DNA of 64,000 bases from Prorocentrum cordatum (lineage: Eukaryota > Sar > Dinophyceae > Prorocentrales > Prorocentraceae). How positions within the stretch are numbered: position 1 is the stretch's first letter; each line of letters starts with the position of its first letter. Below the pieces are notes generated by a model. It saw only the letters and a list, made by a program, of their open reading frames with translations. It was not told the origin of the DNA and did no database searches. Below, in pieces: positions 42,163 to 53,066 of the stretch. A program made the translations under genes and the position numbers. The stretch lies in assembly GCA_963575745.1 (NCBI GenBank), contig CAUYUJ010021059.1, forward strand, positions 375,084 through 439,083, read 5' to 3'.

Positions 42163-42860
42163 AGCAACATGTTCCGACCGTATGGAAGGTCTGTTCCCGG
42201 TTCTATCGGAGGGTCTGCGCACCGCAGGCGCGCCTGTCCCCCTGCAGGCACGCCGGCCCTTCCCGGCGCCGGCAGCTTCGTTCGTCCGTTCCCCCCTCGC
42301 GCGGCCCTGCGCGCCGCCAATCGCCTCCTTGTCCGCGTCGTCGTCCTGGCAAGGGTGGGAGGCCGCGGGGGGGAAGGGCAGGGGCGGCGCTTCCGCTCGG
42401 CGGAGACAGACGGGGCGGATTCCCTTGGGGGGGGGGCGCACAATGCATCTGTCCAGGGGCGCAGATGGCCCGCGTGTTTGGTGAGGCTCGTCGGAGGGGA
42501 TCGCGTGTGCTGCCCGCGCCGATGGCCCACGTGCTCGGCGACGGCCTCTGTGGAGGCCCTCGGGTCACCCACCCGGCCCTCCCTCGTCTTCCCCTCAGGG
42601 CCGAGGCCTGCCCCGCAGGGCAAAGTCCCGAGGGACGACGCCCCACCCCGGCCCCGATGGCCTACAGGCCCTGCGAGGGGTTGGCACAGGGCGTGGGGTG
42701 GCCTCTTCCCCGCGAGGTATAAACACTCACGGGTAGCTGAACGGATAACTCTGCCGGCCCCCAGGCCTAGGGGGGTCGGGCCTCTCGCGCGCCCGCCCCT
42801 CGCGAAGCCTCGGGCCGACCTCTCGGATCGGGGTTGGGTCAGGCCGCTGGGAGCCTGTCG
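42163..42860. other. GC-rich region upstream of LINE, no gene recognised
   Basis: Open in several frames; a frame continuous with LINE ORF1 passes through but has no recognised domain before the CCT tract. Confidence 0.35.
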
Positions 42861-42889
42861 TCGCTCATTGCAACATCGCCCCCCTCCTC

Positions 42890-43003
42890 TTTTCTCCTCC
42901 TCCTCCTCCTCCTCCTCCTTTCCCTCCTCCTGCTCCTTTCCCTCCTCCTCCTCCTCCTCCTCCTCCTCCTCCTTCTCCTCTTCCTCCTCCTCCTCCTCCT
43001 CCA
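42890..43003. repeat. CCT/CTTCTC tract at the 5' end of a LINE
   Basis: (CCT)n with CCTGCTCC and TTCTCC interruptions, ending in CCTCCAG immediately before the LINE. Confidence 0.9.
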
Positions 43004-43004
43004 G

Positions 43005-43019
43005 CCGTACTGGCACAGG
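43005..43019 (+). other. Possible decayed spliced leader at LINE 5' end
   Basis: CCGTACTGGCACAGG follows CCTCCTCCAG. It matches the relic at 32205-32219 (CCGTTCTGGCTCAAG) at 12 of 15 positions and sits in the same place, just before a LINE ORF1 and just after a CCT tract. It matches the true leader end at only 10 of 15, so a shared LINE 5' end is an alternative. Confidence 0.35.
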
Positions 43020-43021
43020 CG

Positions 43022-44242
43022 AGTCTCCTGTGCTTGCAAGCACGTATCTTCAGTGCGGCTCGTGCTTGCGGGCCAATATCTACGATCATCCCGACAGTGC
43101 TGGCTCCATCCCAGTGCGGCGGCCGATGGCACCGCCGCCGCCTGACCTGCCTGATGTCCTGCGCGGCCCCAGGTGGCCGACGTGGGCCTGCGGGGCCTGT
43201 GGCGTGGCACCCTCCAATTGGGCCTGCCGTGTGCGATGCGCCTGTGGGCGGGAGGCCCCGCTGCGCATCCGCAAGACGGCCGTGGAGCAGCACCAGCGCT
43301 GGGAGAAGGAGCATGCTGCTGGCGGCGGAGGCCGAGGCGGCAAGGGCAAGAGCGCGGGCCCCAGTCAGCGGGCCCCATCGTCGACTGTGCCGTCCGAGCT
43401 CGGCAAACGGTTGGCGGAGATCGAGAAGCTATTGCGCGGGCAGACAACCCAGCCTGCTGACAAGGAGGGCGAGGCCAGCGCCAAGCCCCCACCGTGGCAG
43501 GCCAGTGCTGACCCCAAGAAGGATAACACCATCGCGGACGACGACACTGATGAGACCAAGAAGCGCAAGCTTTAGAACCAGCTGGCATGCTTCGAGGCTA
43601 GTCTCAAGTCGGTCCCCCGCGGCTCGGATAACGATGAGCTCCGTTCGAGCATCCAGCGGAAGATTGAAGGAATACGTGACCAGCAGAAGGCTCTGCGCAC
43701 CCCCGCTGTGGTGCACCGCAGGGCCACGTCGGATCTGCAGAAGGCTACGGCTGCAGTCACCAAGCTGGAAGCGGACGTTGCTGAGAAGCAGAAGCAGTTC
43801 GATGAGCTGCAAGAGTCCCTCAAGAACAAGCGCGCCACGCTGGAGGCCAAGAAGATCGAGGTCGGTGCTGCGCGCGGAGGTCAGCCAGGCAGCACAGCAG
43901 CTTGGCGGCACAACCACGGACAAGCCAGAGTCCAACCCGCTCGATGTCAAGCCAGACGATGTCGATGATGAGGAAGTGCGAACGCTGCTCGGGTCTACTG
44001 CCTGGGCCAAGCTCCGTGAGCACCTCGCAGGTAAGATGCCTGCCCCCAAGGATGCCTCCATGCCCCAGGCGCCTGATGATGTTTCTGGTGATGCTGGCGG
44101 TGACGGCGGCGGCGACCCCAAGCGCTCCCTGGATGAGCTGGAGGAGGATGAGAGAGAGCAGCTCTTCGAGGCGGCCAAGTCAGGTGCAGAGGCGTTTGCC
44201 AAAACACTCGGCGACATGGCCAAGCGCAGGAAACGTTCCTGA
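43022..44242 (+). pseudogene. LINE ORF1 (two zinc clusters, coiled coil, acidic tail)
   Basis: Presumed nucleic-acid-binding ORF1 of the LINE. The frame starts without an ATG (first Met at 43126, after the first Cys pair). It reads LQCGSCLRANIYDHP, then WACGACGVAPSNWACRVRCA with CG, two Cys clusters, followed by HQRWEKEHAAGGGGRGGKGK and a linker ending DETKKRKL. TAG at 43573 interrupts it; the same frame continues with a strong coiled coil (KATAAVTKLEADVAEKQKQF then DELQESLKNKRATLEAKKIE). Near 43865 the frame shifts by one and resumes as VLRAEVSQAAQQLGGTTTDK, DDVDDEEVRTLLGSTAWAKL and an acidic/basic tail to TGA at 44240-44242. So one stop and one frameshift. Confidence 0.65.
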
Positions 44243-44252
44243 CCTTCCTCTT

Positions 44253-46121
44253 ATGTCAGGTCTGCGGCTATGTGGTGGAGCTGTTCGACGTCCTGTGCAG
44301 CCTAATGTTCAAGGCACATTCTTTGTCGAAGCCTTCAATGCTTCTGGAGGCCGCGACACGTTGAAGACACGATTGTCCAGGACGAAAGCTACGATACTTC
44401 TTTGCCAGGAGATAGGATACACCGAGGACAGCTTGGATGATCTCTACTCCTGGGCTCAGAACCGACAGTGGAAATGCTCGGCCATACCTGCCCGTCGTAC
44501 GTCAGGAAGCGTTCCCTCAGGTGGAGTTGCGGTGTTTGCTCGAGATGCACTGGGCCTTCGGCATCCACCTCAAGGGCAGCTGATGTGGGACCACCGCCCT
44601 CAGCAGGTTATCGTTGACATCAGCGGATGGCCCCCCATCACGATCTTCAATGTGTATATGCAAGACTCCCTAGGGGCTGTCGGAATCAATGCTGAGATGT
44701 TAGCTGCTGCAGGCCGCGCGCTTGCGACATGTTCTGGGCCTGCCATCATGGGTGGCGACTGGAACATGTCACCGACAGATCTGGAGCAAAGCCTTTTCCC
44801 GCAGCAGGCGGACATGGTGCTGGCCTTCCCCGCTCAGGTGACGTTCCGAGGAGGCACGGGCGCGAGCACTATCGACTTTTTCTGCCTCAATGATGCTGTT
44901 GTCCGTGGCTATCGGGGAGTCAACTCGGTCATGACCTGGCACAAAAAGGCTCATCGCCCTGTGCAGTTGCAGCTAGTCGACAATGGGGTGGACGTGCAGC
45001 ACTATGTGTACTCGGTCTCTCCCAAGTTGCCTGTCACCCCGCCGCCAGGGCCGCGCGCGAGGCCCATCGACTGGACGCTGCACCGTGCCCTAGCTGAGCG
45101 TACCGTCGAGATTGCGGCTGACCCTAGCAGTGACGTGGCGGTGGTCTGGGCACTCCTCGCACGCGTGTATGGGCGATTTGCTGTTTCTTTTGCTGAGTAC
45201 GTCGCGCAGAATGTTGGAGTGGAGCTTCGTGAGCCTGGTGCATATGCCAGAAATCTCGAGCCTCGATGGGTCAATGTGACATACCCGACTAAGGACCCGG
45301 ACGATATGCAGAGTATTGGTCAAGGCTGGCAGTGGTTGCAGAACATGGTCACCACGATCCAAGCGTTATATGTGAAAGATGATTCCATGGTGCAATGCTC
45401 CGATGAGATCGCTCTGTTTGTGACGTCACCGTACCCAGGACAAGGCCTCAACGCTCGTTTAGACGCCACGGTTGTGCAGGCGCGAAACCTCATCAATAAT
45501 ATCCCCATGGACATGGACCAGATTCAATCTTTTGTCGATGATATTGCTGACGATGTCACCCTGGCAGTCAAAGGTCAGACTAAAGATTCCAATGCTGCGT
45601 GGGCTGACTGGTGCAGTGCAGCATCTTGCGGCGGCGCCCGACCCCTGCATCGACTTACTAAGGTCAAGGCCATCCCGACGCCAGCCGTGGCAGTTGGTAT
45701 TCAGTCAGGCGACCCTGTTGTTATTGTTGCGCAAGAAGTGGAACTGTATCGTCGTCTGTGGCATGCCTCCGATGCTGCTCTCCCTCCTTGGGTACCTGAT
45801 CGGTCGATGTGCCCGCTCCTGGAGCCAGATGATCTGCGGCGCGCTGCCCTGTCTTTTCCAGTTGGGACGGCCGCCAGCTATGATAACTTCCACCCGAGGC
45901 ACTTCATGCTCCTCGACGACGATGGCCTTCACACCCTGGCTCTGCTGCTCTCGGCGTCTGAAGCCATAGGCATGCTGCCCAAGCAGCTTTGCTGGAGCCA
46001 GATGCCGATGCTGGGCAAGCCGTCTGGAGGCAATCGCCTGATAATATTGTATGCCGCCATCTACCGTATGTGGCAGAGAGCACGCAAGCCCATGGTTGCG
46101 CACATGCATGATGCCCTTTGA
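44253..46121 (+). pseudogene. LINE ORF2, N-terminal part: AP endonuclease and start of RT
   Basis: Begins at ATG 44253, ten bases after ORF1. The EEP endonuclease (residues about 20-240) keeps its catalytic landmarks: ILLCQEIGY (Glu, near residue 52), GDWNMSPTDL (near 168), STIDFFCLND (near 207) and KKAHRPVQLQL (His, near 234). This domain nicks target DNA to prime reverse transcription. A linker of about 300 residues follows. Then the RT begins: TAASYDNFHPRHF (near 541) and PMLGKPSGGNRLIILYAAIY with RMWQRARKP (RT motifs 1-2). The frame ends at TGA 46119-46121 in mid-RT; the RT continues one frame over. Endonuclease therefore looks intact while the polyprotein is broken. Confidence 0.8.
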
Positions 46122-47217
46122 CAGAAGATACTGGGGTGCCAGCCGTGGGAGATCGGCCACTGACTGTGCATGGTTGCAGGCGGCTCGTTCAGAGAGCAGC
46201 CAAGCTGCTCACAAGTATGGCGTTCTCATCACAGTTGACTGGGTCAAATACAACGAATCGATTCCGTTACTCGAGTTGCGACGCAAGTTTCAGCGCCACG
46301 GAGCCCCACATTGTTGGCTGAAGCTTGTTGTCAACATGTGGTCGTGCCCACGAGTCATCCGACTTGGGCGCCACCGCGCTCAGACGGCCTTGGTGGCCAC
46401 TCATGGGCTGCCTGCAGGTGACGGCTACAGCGACCTGGCGATCAAGGTCAATGCCGTCGACGCCTTCGACACGTTCGTTGGGCTGGCGCCGTTCGTGGAC
46501 TTCCAGAACTACATTGGTGACACAGGCCTCCACGTTGCCTCGAGTGATTATGTAATAGCTAAGTCAGCGGCAGTTGCGGGGATGAAGCAGTTCCAGGCGG
46601 CCAGTTCGAAGTTGAATGCGGAGCTGCACCCAGGCAAGCTGTCCATTGTTTCCACCTCTCAGGAGCTCGCTCGGGATGTTTGCATGGCTCTGCAGCTGCC
46701 ACCATTTGTTTGCAAAGCGAGTGTCGCGTATCTTGGCATTGATGAAGCTGCTGGCGCTCGACGGTATGCACAGCGAGCTCGTCTGAAACAGAAAGGCCGC
46801 ATTGCCATGATGAAAAAGCGAATTCGAAAGGTTCGAGCCCCCCGAAGGCGTTTCAAGGGACCCAAGGAGACCCCGTTTAAGAAGGTGTCCAAACAAGGCG
46901 TTGCTCCAGCCTGTGGGTTTGGGGCGGAGGTCTTGGGTCTCACGGCCTCGGAGTGGCTTAGCCTTAGGAGAATGATGGCCCGCAGCGAGGGGCCCTCTCA
47001 CGGGGGCGTCTCACTCACGGCTAAAGTCGCTCTTCTAGGGGATGGTAGTGCTCGCTATGCTATAGCTCCTGCTATACAATGGTGCCGTATGATGTGGACC
47101 GCTTCGCGGCGTCCCGATCTCTCGCTGGTCTCACGCGCTGAGCTTCTGAAGCTTTGGGATTTGCGCCAGCATCTGGAGTGCCCTACTTGGAACAGATCCC
47201 AGGGGGCCCATCTCTAG
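46122..47217 (+). pseudogene. LINE ORF2, reverse transcriptase palm and thumb (shifted frame)
   Basis: Continuation of the RT in a different frame after a frameshift between about 46100 and 46160. Motif A region reads GVLITVDWVKYNESIPLLEL (Asp present). Motif B reads THGLPAGDGYSDLAIKV. Motif C reads FQNYIGDTGLHV, where reverse transcriptases have Y-x-D-D: the first Asp is Gly, encoded by GGT at 46516-46518, one base from Asp. Thumb-like sequence with basic stretches (KKRIRKVRAPRRRFKG) follows. TAG at 47215 ends the frame; the next part resumes in another frame near 47218. With the frameshift, stop and changed catalytic residue this RT cannot be functional as read. Confidence 0.8.
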
Positions 47218-49018
47218 AGCGGCTCTCAGTTTAAAGCGCGCTGGCTGGAGGGCCGAAGGCCCATGTTGCTGGATAGACCACAACGGCCTCAGAGTAGACC
47301 TGTCTGCCACGCCCCCTGCTCTGCTGGCCGTTCAGCTGGAAGCAGAATTGCAGAGAGAGCGGGAATTTGTTTTTTCTCGAAAGCTCGGTTTCCCTCCAGG
47401 GACTAGGGCCACCCTGGACCTGATTCGGGACGAAGTCGGACCCAAGGCCCGAAAACTCACTCGGTTCCAGAAGTACCTAATTAAGAGCTGCAGCTGCGGT
47501 GGACTGTGGACCAATGATCGTGCCATGCGTTCGGAGTACTTGTGTGACGGGTTGTGTGAGTGCGGAGAACGTGACACAGTCCACCATAGGTTGTATACCT
47601 GTCAGCTCACGCGAGTTGTTGATGCGCGGGCGGCGTCCGAGGTGCCTGATTCTTTCTTCAGCGCGGCTTGCGATGATCCCGGCAACCCCATCTTCACTCG
47701 AGGGGTTCACGTGTATGAAGACAGCGCGTTGCCCTGCCCCTCGATGTCGTCTGAGGTTTTCATCTACGACGGGCAAGGCAACGATGTGGACATGACTCCT
47801 GAGTCAATAGCTAGCCTCACCACCCTAGCTCCGTTGCGCTTTGCGTCTGATGGTTCGAGCACCAAGCCTTGGATCAGACCCTTGCAGCGCGCGGCCTGGG
47901 CGATAGCGGTGTGTCCTGACGAGGGTGAAGACCCCGTGGCGATTGTCAAAGGAATAGTTCCAGGAGTTCTGCCGCAGACGCTTGCAATGGCTGAGCACTG
48001 CGGTATTGCTGTCTGCGGCCAGATTGCTACGCGACCCACAGTGCTGGGCGCGGATTGTCACGCAGCCATTCGAGCTTGTCAGAAAAATGTGAATGGCCAG
48101 CTAGCCCTTTCCAGCCAGTTTGCAGGAGTGCGAGCCTTTGCGCATGAGCTCGAAGGCGCTCATCTGATTCACACAGTTCGGCACGTCAAGGCCCATCGCG
48201 ATGACGCAGCGATTCAAGGCCTGGAGGGCGAAGAAACGATTTTTGCGCTTGCAAGCGCTGCTGCCGACCGATATGCCAAACAAGGCCTGCAGTTGCACCC
48301 AGCACCGATGCCCGAGTTTGTCCAAGAGCTAAGCCTTGCTGGTGAGAGAGCAGGGCACTTCATCAAGCTTGCGGCACAGGTGCTACCATGTTTTGATAAT
48401 GATGTACGGTGGGCAAGGCCCCACAGATTTGGTGTCGCTCAGTCTCGACGACAAGTGTCGTGGCATGACTGGCACAAAGGTGAGCTCGGACTTCAATGTC
48501 GGAAATGTTTCAGAGTTGCTGAAGGCAGCCGTGTCCATGTCCCCATGGACGGATGTCGCGGGCTGCCGCCTTTCCTCCGTGGTCTGCTCCGTGACTCCTT
48601 GGGCCACAAGCTCGTCGCCATGATTGGACCCCGCTCGAAGGATGGCGCGTTCTCGGTGTCGTGTCGGTTCTCGTCCAAGGAGCAGATCCTCTGTCTACGC
48701 TGCGGGGGTTGGTCCCAAGGGAGGGGTTTAAAGCTCGGTCGTCAGTGTGAGGCTCCGTCACGGAAAGGTTTGGAGATTTTGGCGGTGTTCAGGAAGGGAT
48801 ATTGCCCCAACCCGAGAGTTCGGGCTGCCCTTGATCGTGCGGTCCCGCTCGTGAGGCTTGGCCTTTCCGCCGCCCCTCCTGAGCCAGATGCTCCCACCGT
48901 GGCACGAACCTCACACTCCAGCTCGCTGACGGCCCCCTCCTACGAGCAGCGTATGTCAGCCTTGTGTGAGAGGATTCGTCTCAGGGAACAGGCCGCAGCG
49001 GCCAGGTCCCGTTGCTAA
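47218..49018 (+). pseudogene. LINE ORF2 C-terminus: zinc ribbon and RNase H
   Basis: From about 47218 the polyprotein resumes in a third frame and stays open to TAA 49016-49018. It reads AALSLKRAGWRAEG, IDHNGLRVDLSATPPALLAV, then a Cys/His ribbon (LCDGLCECGERDTVHHRLYTC). An RNase H-like domain follows with the expected acidic residues: RFASDGSSTKPW (first Asp), AMAEHCGIAVCG (Glu), VLGADCHAAIRACQ (Asp), RHVKAHRDDAAI (His) and AAADRYAKQGL (Asp). RNase H degrades the RNA strand during retrotransposition. A second Cys cluster (LQCRKCFRVAEG and ILCLRCGGWSQG) lies near the end, then a Ser/Arg tail. This segment is uninterrupted over 557 codons. Confidence 0.8.
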
Positions 49019-49110
49019 GTGTTTCGTTTTACTGGGGTTCGATTCCCCCCAAGTTTTTGGAATTTAGCCCTGCTTCTTTCCAGTTTAGTGCTGTGCACTC
49101 CCCTTCGGGT
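49019..49110 (+). other. LINE 3' UTR with tRNA T-arm-like hairpin
   Basis: Just after the stop, CTGGGGTTCGATTCCCCCCA (49033-49052) can form a GGGG/CCCC stem with a TTCGATT loop, exactly the form of a tRNA T arm; no other tRNA arm is visible. About 60 bp further the sequence enters a CTC tract. Confidence 0.5.
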
Positions 49111-49114
49111 TTGT

Positions 49115-49164
49115 TATCTCTTCTTCTCCTCCTCCTCCTCCTCCTCCTCCTCCTCCTCCTCCTC

Positions 49165-49197
<33 letters not shown>

Positions 49198-49468
49198 CCC
49201 CCCCTCTCCCCCTTACCTCCTCCCTCCTCCTCCTCCCCCTCCTCCTCCTCCTCCTCCTCCTCCTCTCCTCCCTCCTCCCCCCCCCCCCCCCCCCTCCCCC
49301 TCCTTACCCTCCTCGTGCTCCTTTCCCTCCTCCTGCTCTCGCTCCTGCCCCTCCTCCTCTCTCTCCTCCCCCTCCTCCACCTTCTCCTCCTCCTCCTCCT
49401 GTTCCTTTTCCTTCTCCTCCTCCTTCTCCTCCTCCTCCTCCTGCTCATCCTCCCCCTCCTCCTCCCCT
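49115..49468. repeat. CTC/CCT tract at LINE 3' end
   Basis: (CTC)n with two C-runs (49188-49204 and 49279-49295) over about 350 bp. May be the LINE's microsatellite tail or its insertion site. Confidence 0.9.
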
Positions 49469-49469
49469 C

Positions 49470-51125
49470 GATCGAGGGCGGCCAACAAATGTCATGGCGC
49501 CTCCTTCTTATTTCAGCACGTCCTTTGGGGTCCCCTGGGCCGCGCACATGCCTCGGCCCATGGTTTGCGAACCCGCCTCTTGGACGCCCCCCTCTTGGAC
49601 GTTGAGTTTGATGAGCTCCACAACGTTGCGGGCTAGGTTACGTGCGTCGTTTCTCTGGAGATGAGCCCCGCCGCAACGATAGGCAGGTTCAACACTCACA
49701 CGTTCGAGGCCACGGCCTCGACGCAATGCCCTAATGGGTACGGGCCAGAGCGCGCACGACTCTGGCGTTCGGTTCGTTTCGCTTCTTCTGATTACCTCCA
49801 CTTTGGACCTCTTCTGGAAGCTCGTGTTAAACGCGGCGAGAGGGTTGGCCCACTTCTGGAGGGTCCACTCTCAGAGCGCCTGGGACATGTCCCAGCGAGG
49901 CTGTGCGATGAAACGATCTCTCGGTTGGTTTGGCTTGGTTTTCTCGCACGTATATCTACCACCGTGATTTGCTTGCCTGAGGCCGTGCTGCGCTCGACTC
50001 GCCAGCAGACCGCACAGCACTCCGCTCAGCTCGTATTTAGCTCGAGCGGCACCTCGGGTTCGTTTCGTCAAGGTAGGCCGTCAGGCCCCCGCGTAAGAAA
50101 CCGTCTTGGCCCCAGGACGGGCATCCTGAACCACGAGGCCTCTTCCTCCTGATCCTTCTCCTCCTGATCCCCCTCCTGATTCTCCCCCTCCTCCTCCTCC
50201 TCCTCCTGCCTCGTCTTCGGGCACCTTCGAGCACACTCTCCGCAAGCGGTTCTCCGCCTGGTTCTGACCACACGTTGTCCCTGATGCTCTGCGCCTGCGG
50301 CGGAGCCGCCCTCGTGATATGCTGCATGATGCGTGGTGGTTGGTCGTGCTCCACACGGTGGCTGGAGGGTGGCACGCTGGCCACCAGGTGCTCGTCGCCC
50401 CCGAGGAGGAGAGTTTCCGAAACGGTTGCGTCACGATGCGTCAATCACGACACCTCCATCGGTCACCGTTTGCACTGTGAGACGCTCGCGCATTCCACAG
50501 CTCTCCCGAAAGCGCTCGTCCAACCTGACCCAGTGTGTCGGCCCGGACCTGGAAAGCAACGTCCACCCGCGGGCAAAGACTCGCTATTGAGGAGTATCCA
50601 GCGCCTCGTCCTCGGCTGCTACGTCTAGTTAACGGTCAAGACTTCCCACGTCGTCAACACCTGATACAACCAAAGCGATTCAGAACTGGTAGGGGGGAGG
50701 GCGGTCGCAGCGCCGTACTGGGAAGTGGACGATCCAATAACTACTCTCAGGTCGTCGTCGTCGTCGTCGCCGTCGGGGCCGCCAGGCTGCGGCCAGCGAC
50801 CCAGGCGAGAGATTAATATCTTATCCTCCCTGCTCGATTTGTTTCTTTGTTTTCGCCTGGTCGCTCTATCGCTTCCATACGATGGGGGGCGCTCGTTGCA
50901 GAATGTGCCCAGGAGGCTTCAGACCCAGAGGGCTTCTTTATCTAACGAGGGCGGCGGTGATCTCCATGGCCAGGCCGCAGTTGGTGCCCAACCAGGTTTT
51001 CAGACCCTGGACTTGCCACATCTGGGCGCTTCACGTGGTGCTCCACCAGTGGTGCGCCGCCAACGGAGCACCACCAGCAGCTCCTCAGCCAGCACCACGA
51101 ATGGTGATCCACCAAAGGCGCACCA
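49470..51125. other. No gene recognised
   Basis: Mixed sequence. 50150-50210 is a CTC tract; 51030-51130 has a small inverted repeat (GGTGCTCCACCAGTGGTGCG against CACCACCAGC... and CACCACGAATGGTGATCCAC). No recognisable protein family on either strand. Confidence 0.45.
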
Positions 51126-51129
51126 CCTG

Positions 51130-51250
51130 GCTGTCTTGGGAGCCTCTTGGACCGCCTTGGGGGCCTCTTTGGGTCGTTCTGGGGTCCTCTTGAGCCGTCT
51201 TGGGGTCCTCTTTGGGGGCTTCTTGAGCCGTCTTGGGGCCATGTTGGAGG
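51130..51250. repeat. GGCCTCTTGGG minisatellite
   Basis: Member of the family at 15690-16215: GGGAGCCTCTTGGACCGCCT, TTGGGGGCCTCTTTGG, GAGCCGTCTTGGGG. Confidence 0.7.
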
Positions 51251-51529
51251 CTGCTTGGTATTCAAGCCTCAATTGGTGCTCTGGGTCTCTCATCCCATGC
51301 CCGCACCGTCCCTGAGCGCGCTGTGCCGCGCTCCAAAGACAGCACGCCCGATGGTCCCGCCTCCCCCAGCGGGCCCGCGGCCGACGATGACAGGCCACTC
51401 CGGGCGCACGTTTGCTCCTCCTCTTCCCTTCTTTTGCTCCACCGCCGCCCGTCGTCCCTTCTCCGCCCTCTCCCTGTCGTGTCTTGTGTTGTGTGTTCTG
51501 TCTATGTTCGTTGTTGTAGTAGTGTTTTT

Positions 51530-52030
51530 TGTTCTCTCTCTCTCTCTCTCCCTCTGCATATGTGTTGTTCTACATATCTATATGTGTGTGTGCATGTGTC
51601 CCCTGTGCTTGTGTATGTATCTTTCTCTCGCTCCATCTATCTTTCTGCATGTAGTTCGTTGTCGTTGTTGTTGTTGCTGCAGTTGTTGATGCAGCTGTTG
51701 TTGTTCGTTGTGGTTGTTGTGTGCTTGCTGTTGCTATTATTGTTGTTGTTTTTGCTGCTGCTGTGGTTGTTGTGGTTGTTGTCTTTGTTGTTGTTGCTGT
51801 TGGTGTTGTTGTTCAATTTGTTATTGTTGTTGGTGTTGGTGTTGTTGATGTTGTTGATGTTGTTGTTGATGATGTTCCCTCTCTCCCTATCTCTCTGTCT
51901 TTCTTTGTTTGCGGTGTCTCTCTCTCTCTCTCTCCCTCTCTCTCACTCTCTTCCTCTCTCTGTGAGTTGTCCTCCTCTTGCTTTGTGTCGCTTCATTTAT
52001 CTCGCTCCCTCCCTCTCTCTTTTCATATCT
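51530..52030. repeat. CT, TG/GTT and CTCTCT simple repeats
   Basis: (CT)n at 51533-51555, TATGTGTGTG at 51580, (GTT)n at 51660-51870 and (CTCTCT)n at 51885-52020. Pyrimidine-rich up to the LINE fragment. Confidence 0.85.
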
Positions 52031-52039
52031 TCGATGTGC

Positions 52040-53066
52040 CCAAGGTCGGCGAGCTCGAAGCTTGGGCGCTGAGACGAGCGGCGCCAGGACCAGGCGGCCA
52101 GGCTCTCCCGGAGGATCTGTGGCACCTCGACGTGCATTACGGCATGCCGCAGCCCTTCGGACAGCTGAGCGTGCTGGCGCAGGCCGCCAGGCTCCGCGTC
52201 GCGTCCTACGAGAGCCGGCGCATGGGCTCCGCTGGGCTGGATGGGTTGGTCAACAGCATCAGGGCTACGTGGGGCCAGTCAGAATACCTGCAGCGAACGG
52301 CGGCTTGGGCGAGCTGGCTGGAAGCCTCAAACCCGCGGGTCTTGCTGCGCAATGCCACGGCGCTGCGAAGTCTTGGGCTGAGCGCTGAGCACGTCGTTGC
52401 TTCTGTGACAGGGCATCCGCGCACCTCGCTACCAGCAGAGGCGTGGAATGACGCCAAGCACAGCTTCCAGCGGGAGGCCCGGCGCCATCTACGGCAGCTT
52501 CAGTACGCACCTGCGCACATGAGGGTGAGGTCAAAACTCCAACGCTGGACGCCACGGCTGACGGCAGACCGATCCTCAGGCCCTGGGCGCACTGGTGCAG
52601 CCAAGGGTCGTGGCCGCAGTTTTTGGAACGGGCTGCAACGGCTGGTGCACCGCGCGACGGTTCCAGGAACAGAACTGCCCGTGGGGAATCTGATTGTTCG
52701 GATCTGGAGGGGGGCGAAAGATCGCCTGGAACACTACTGTCGGTGCAGAGTGGTGCGCCAGTTCCACGCGACCTCTCGGGAATTGGCCGCGACTGGCTGC
52801 TGCCCCTCTGGCTCGGGGCGGACGACGCCCAATACATCCAGGACGCGCTGATGCTGGGGGCCTTCGGCGCATACTCCGTGTACCGCGCTTTCAACGCAGC
52901 CCGCCAGGTAGGCGGCTTGCCAGCCCACGAGGCGTTGCGCGCCGCGGAGCAATCCTTGCGAGAGGCGGTTGCCGGCCACACGCCGTCTGAGCGCACCCTG
53001 GTGTCCGTGAGGCGGAGACCTGGTCCACGGCCTCGTCTTCAACCGTCCAGGACGCGATCGGGGTGA
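52040..53066 (+). pseudogene. LINE C-terminal region (post-RT) with frameshift
   Basis: Reads VGELEAWALRRAAPGPGGQA, LPEDLWHLDVHYGMPQPFGQ, LSVLAQAARLRVASYESRRM and a long helical region in one frame, reaching VGNLIVRIWRGAKDRLEHYC with RCRVVRQF, a zinc-ribbon-like end (HYCxC). After about 52765 the protein-like frame changes to GIGRDWLLPLWLGADDAQYI, LMLGAFGAYSVYRAFNAARQ, the usual last part of dinoflagellate LINE polyproteins, ending TGA at 53064-53066. No RT or endonuclease precedes it, only pyrimidine repeats, so it is 5'-truncated, as expected of incomplete reverse transcription. Confidence 0.6.

Noticed and set aside
49033-49052. Part of a tRNA gene
   Set aside because: Only a T-arm-like hairpin is present; no acceptor stem, D arm or anticodon arm can be formed around it.
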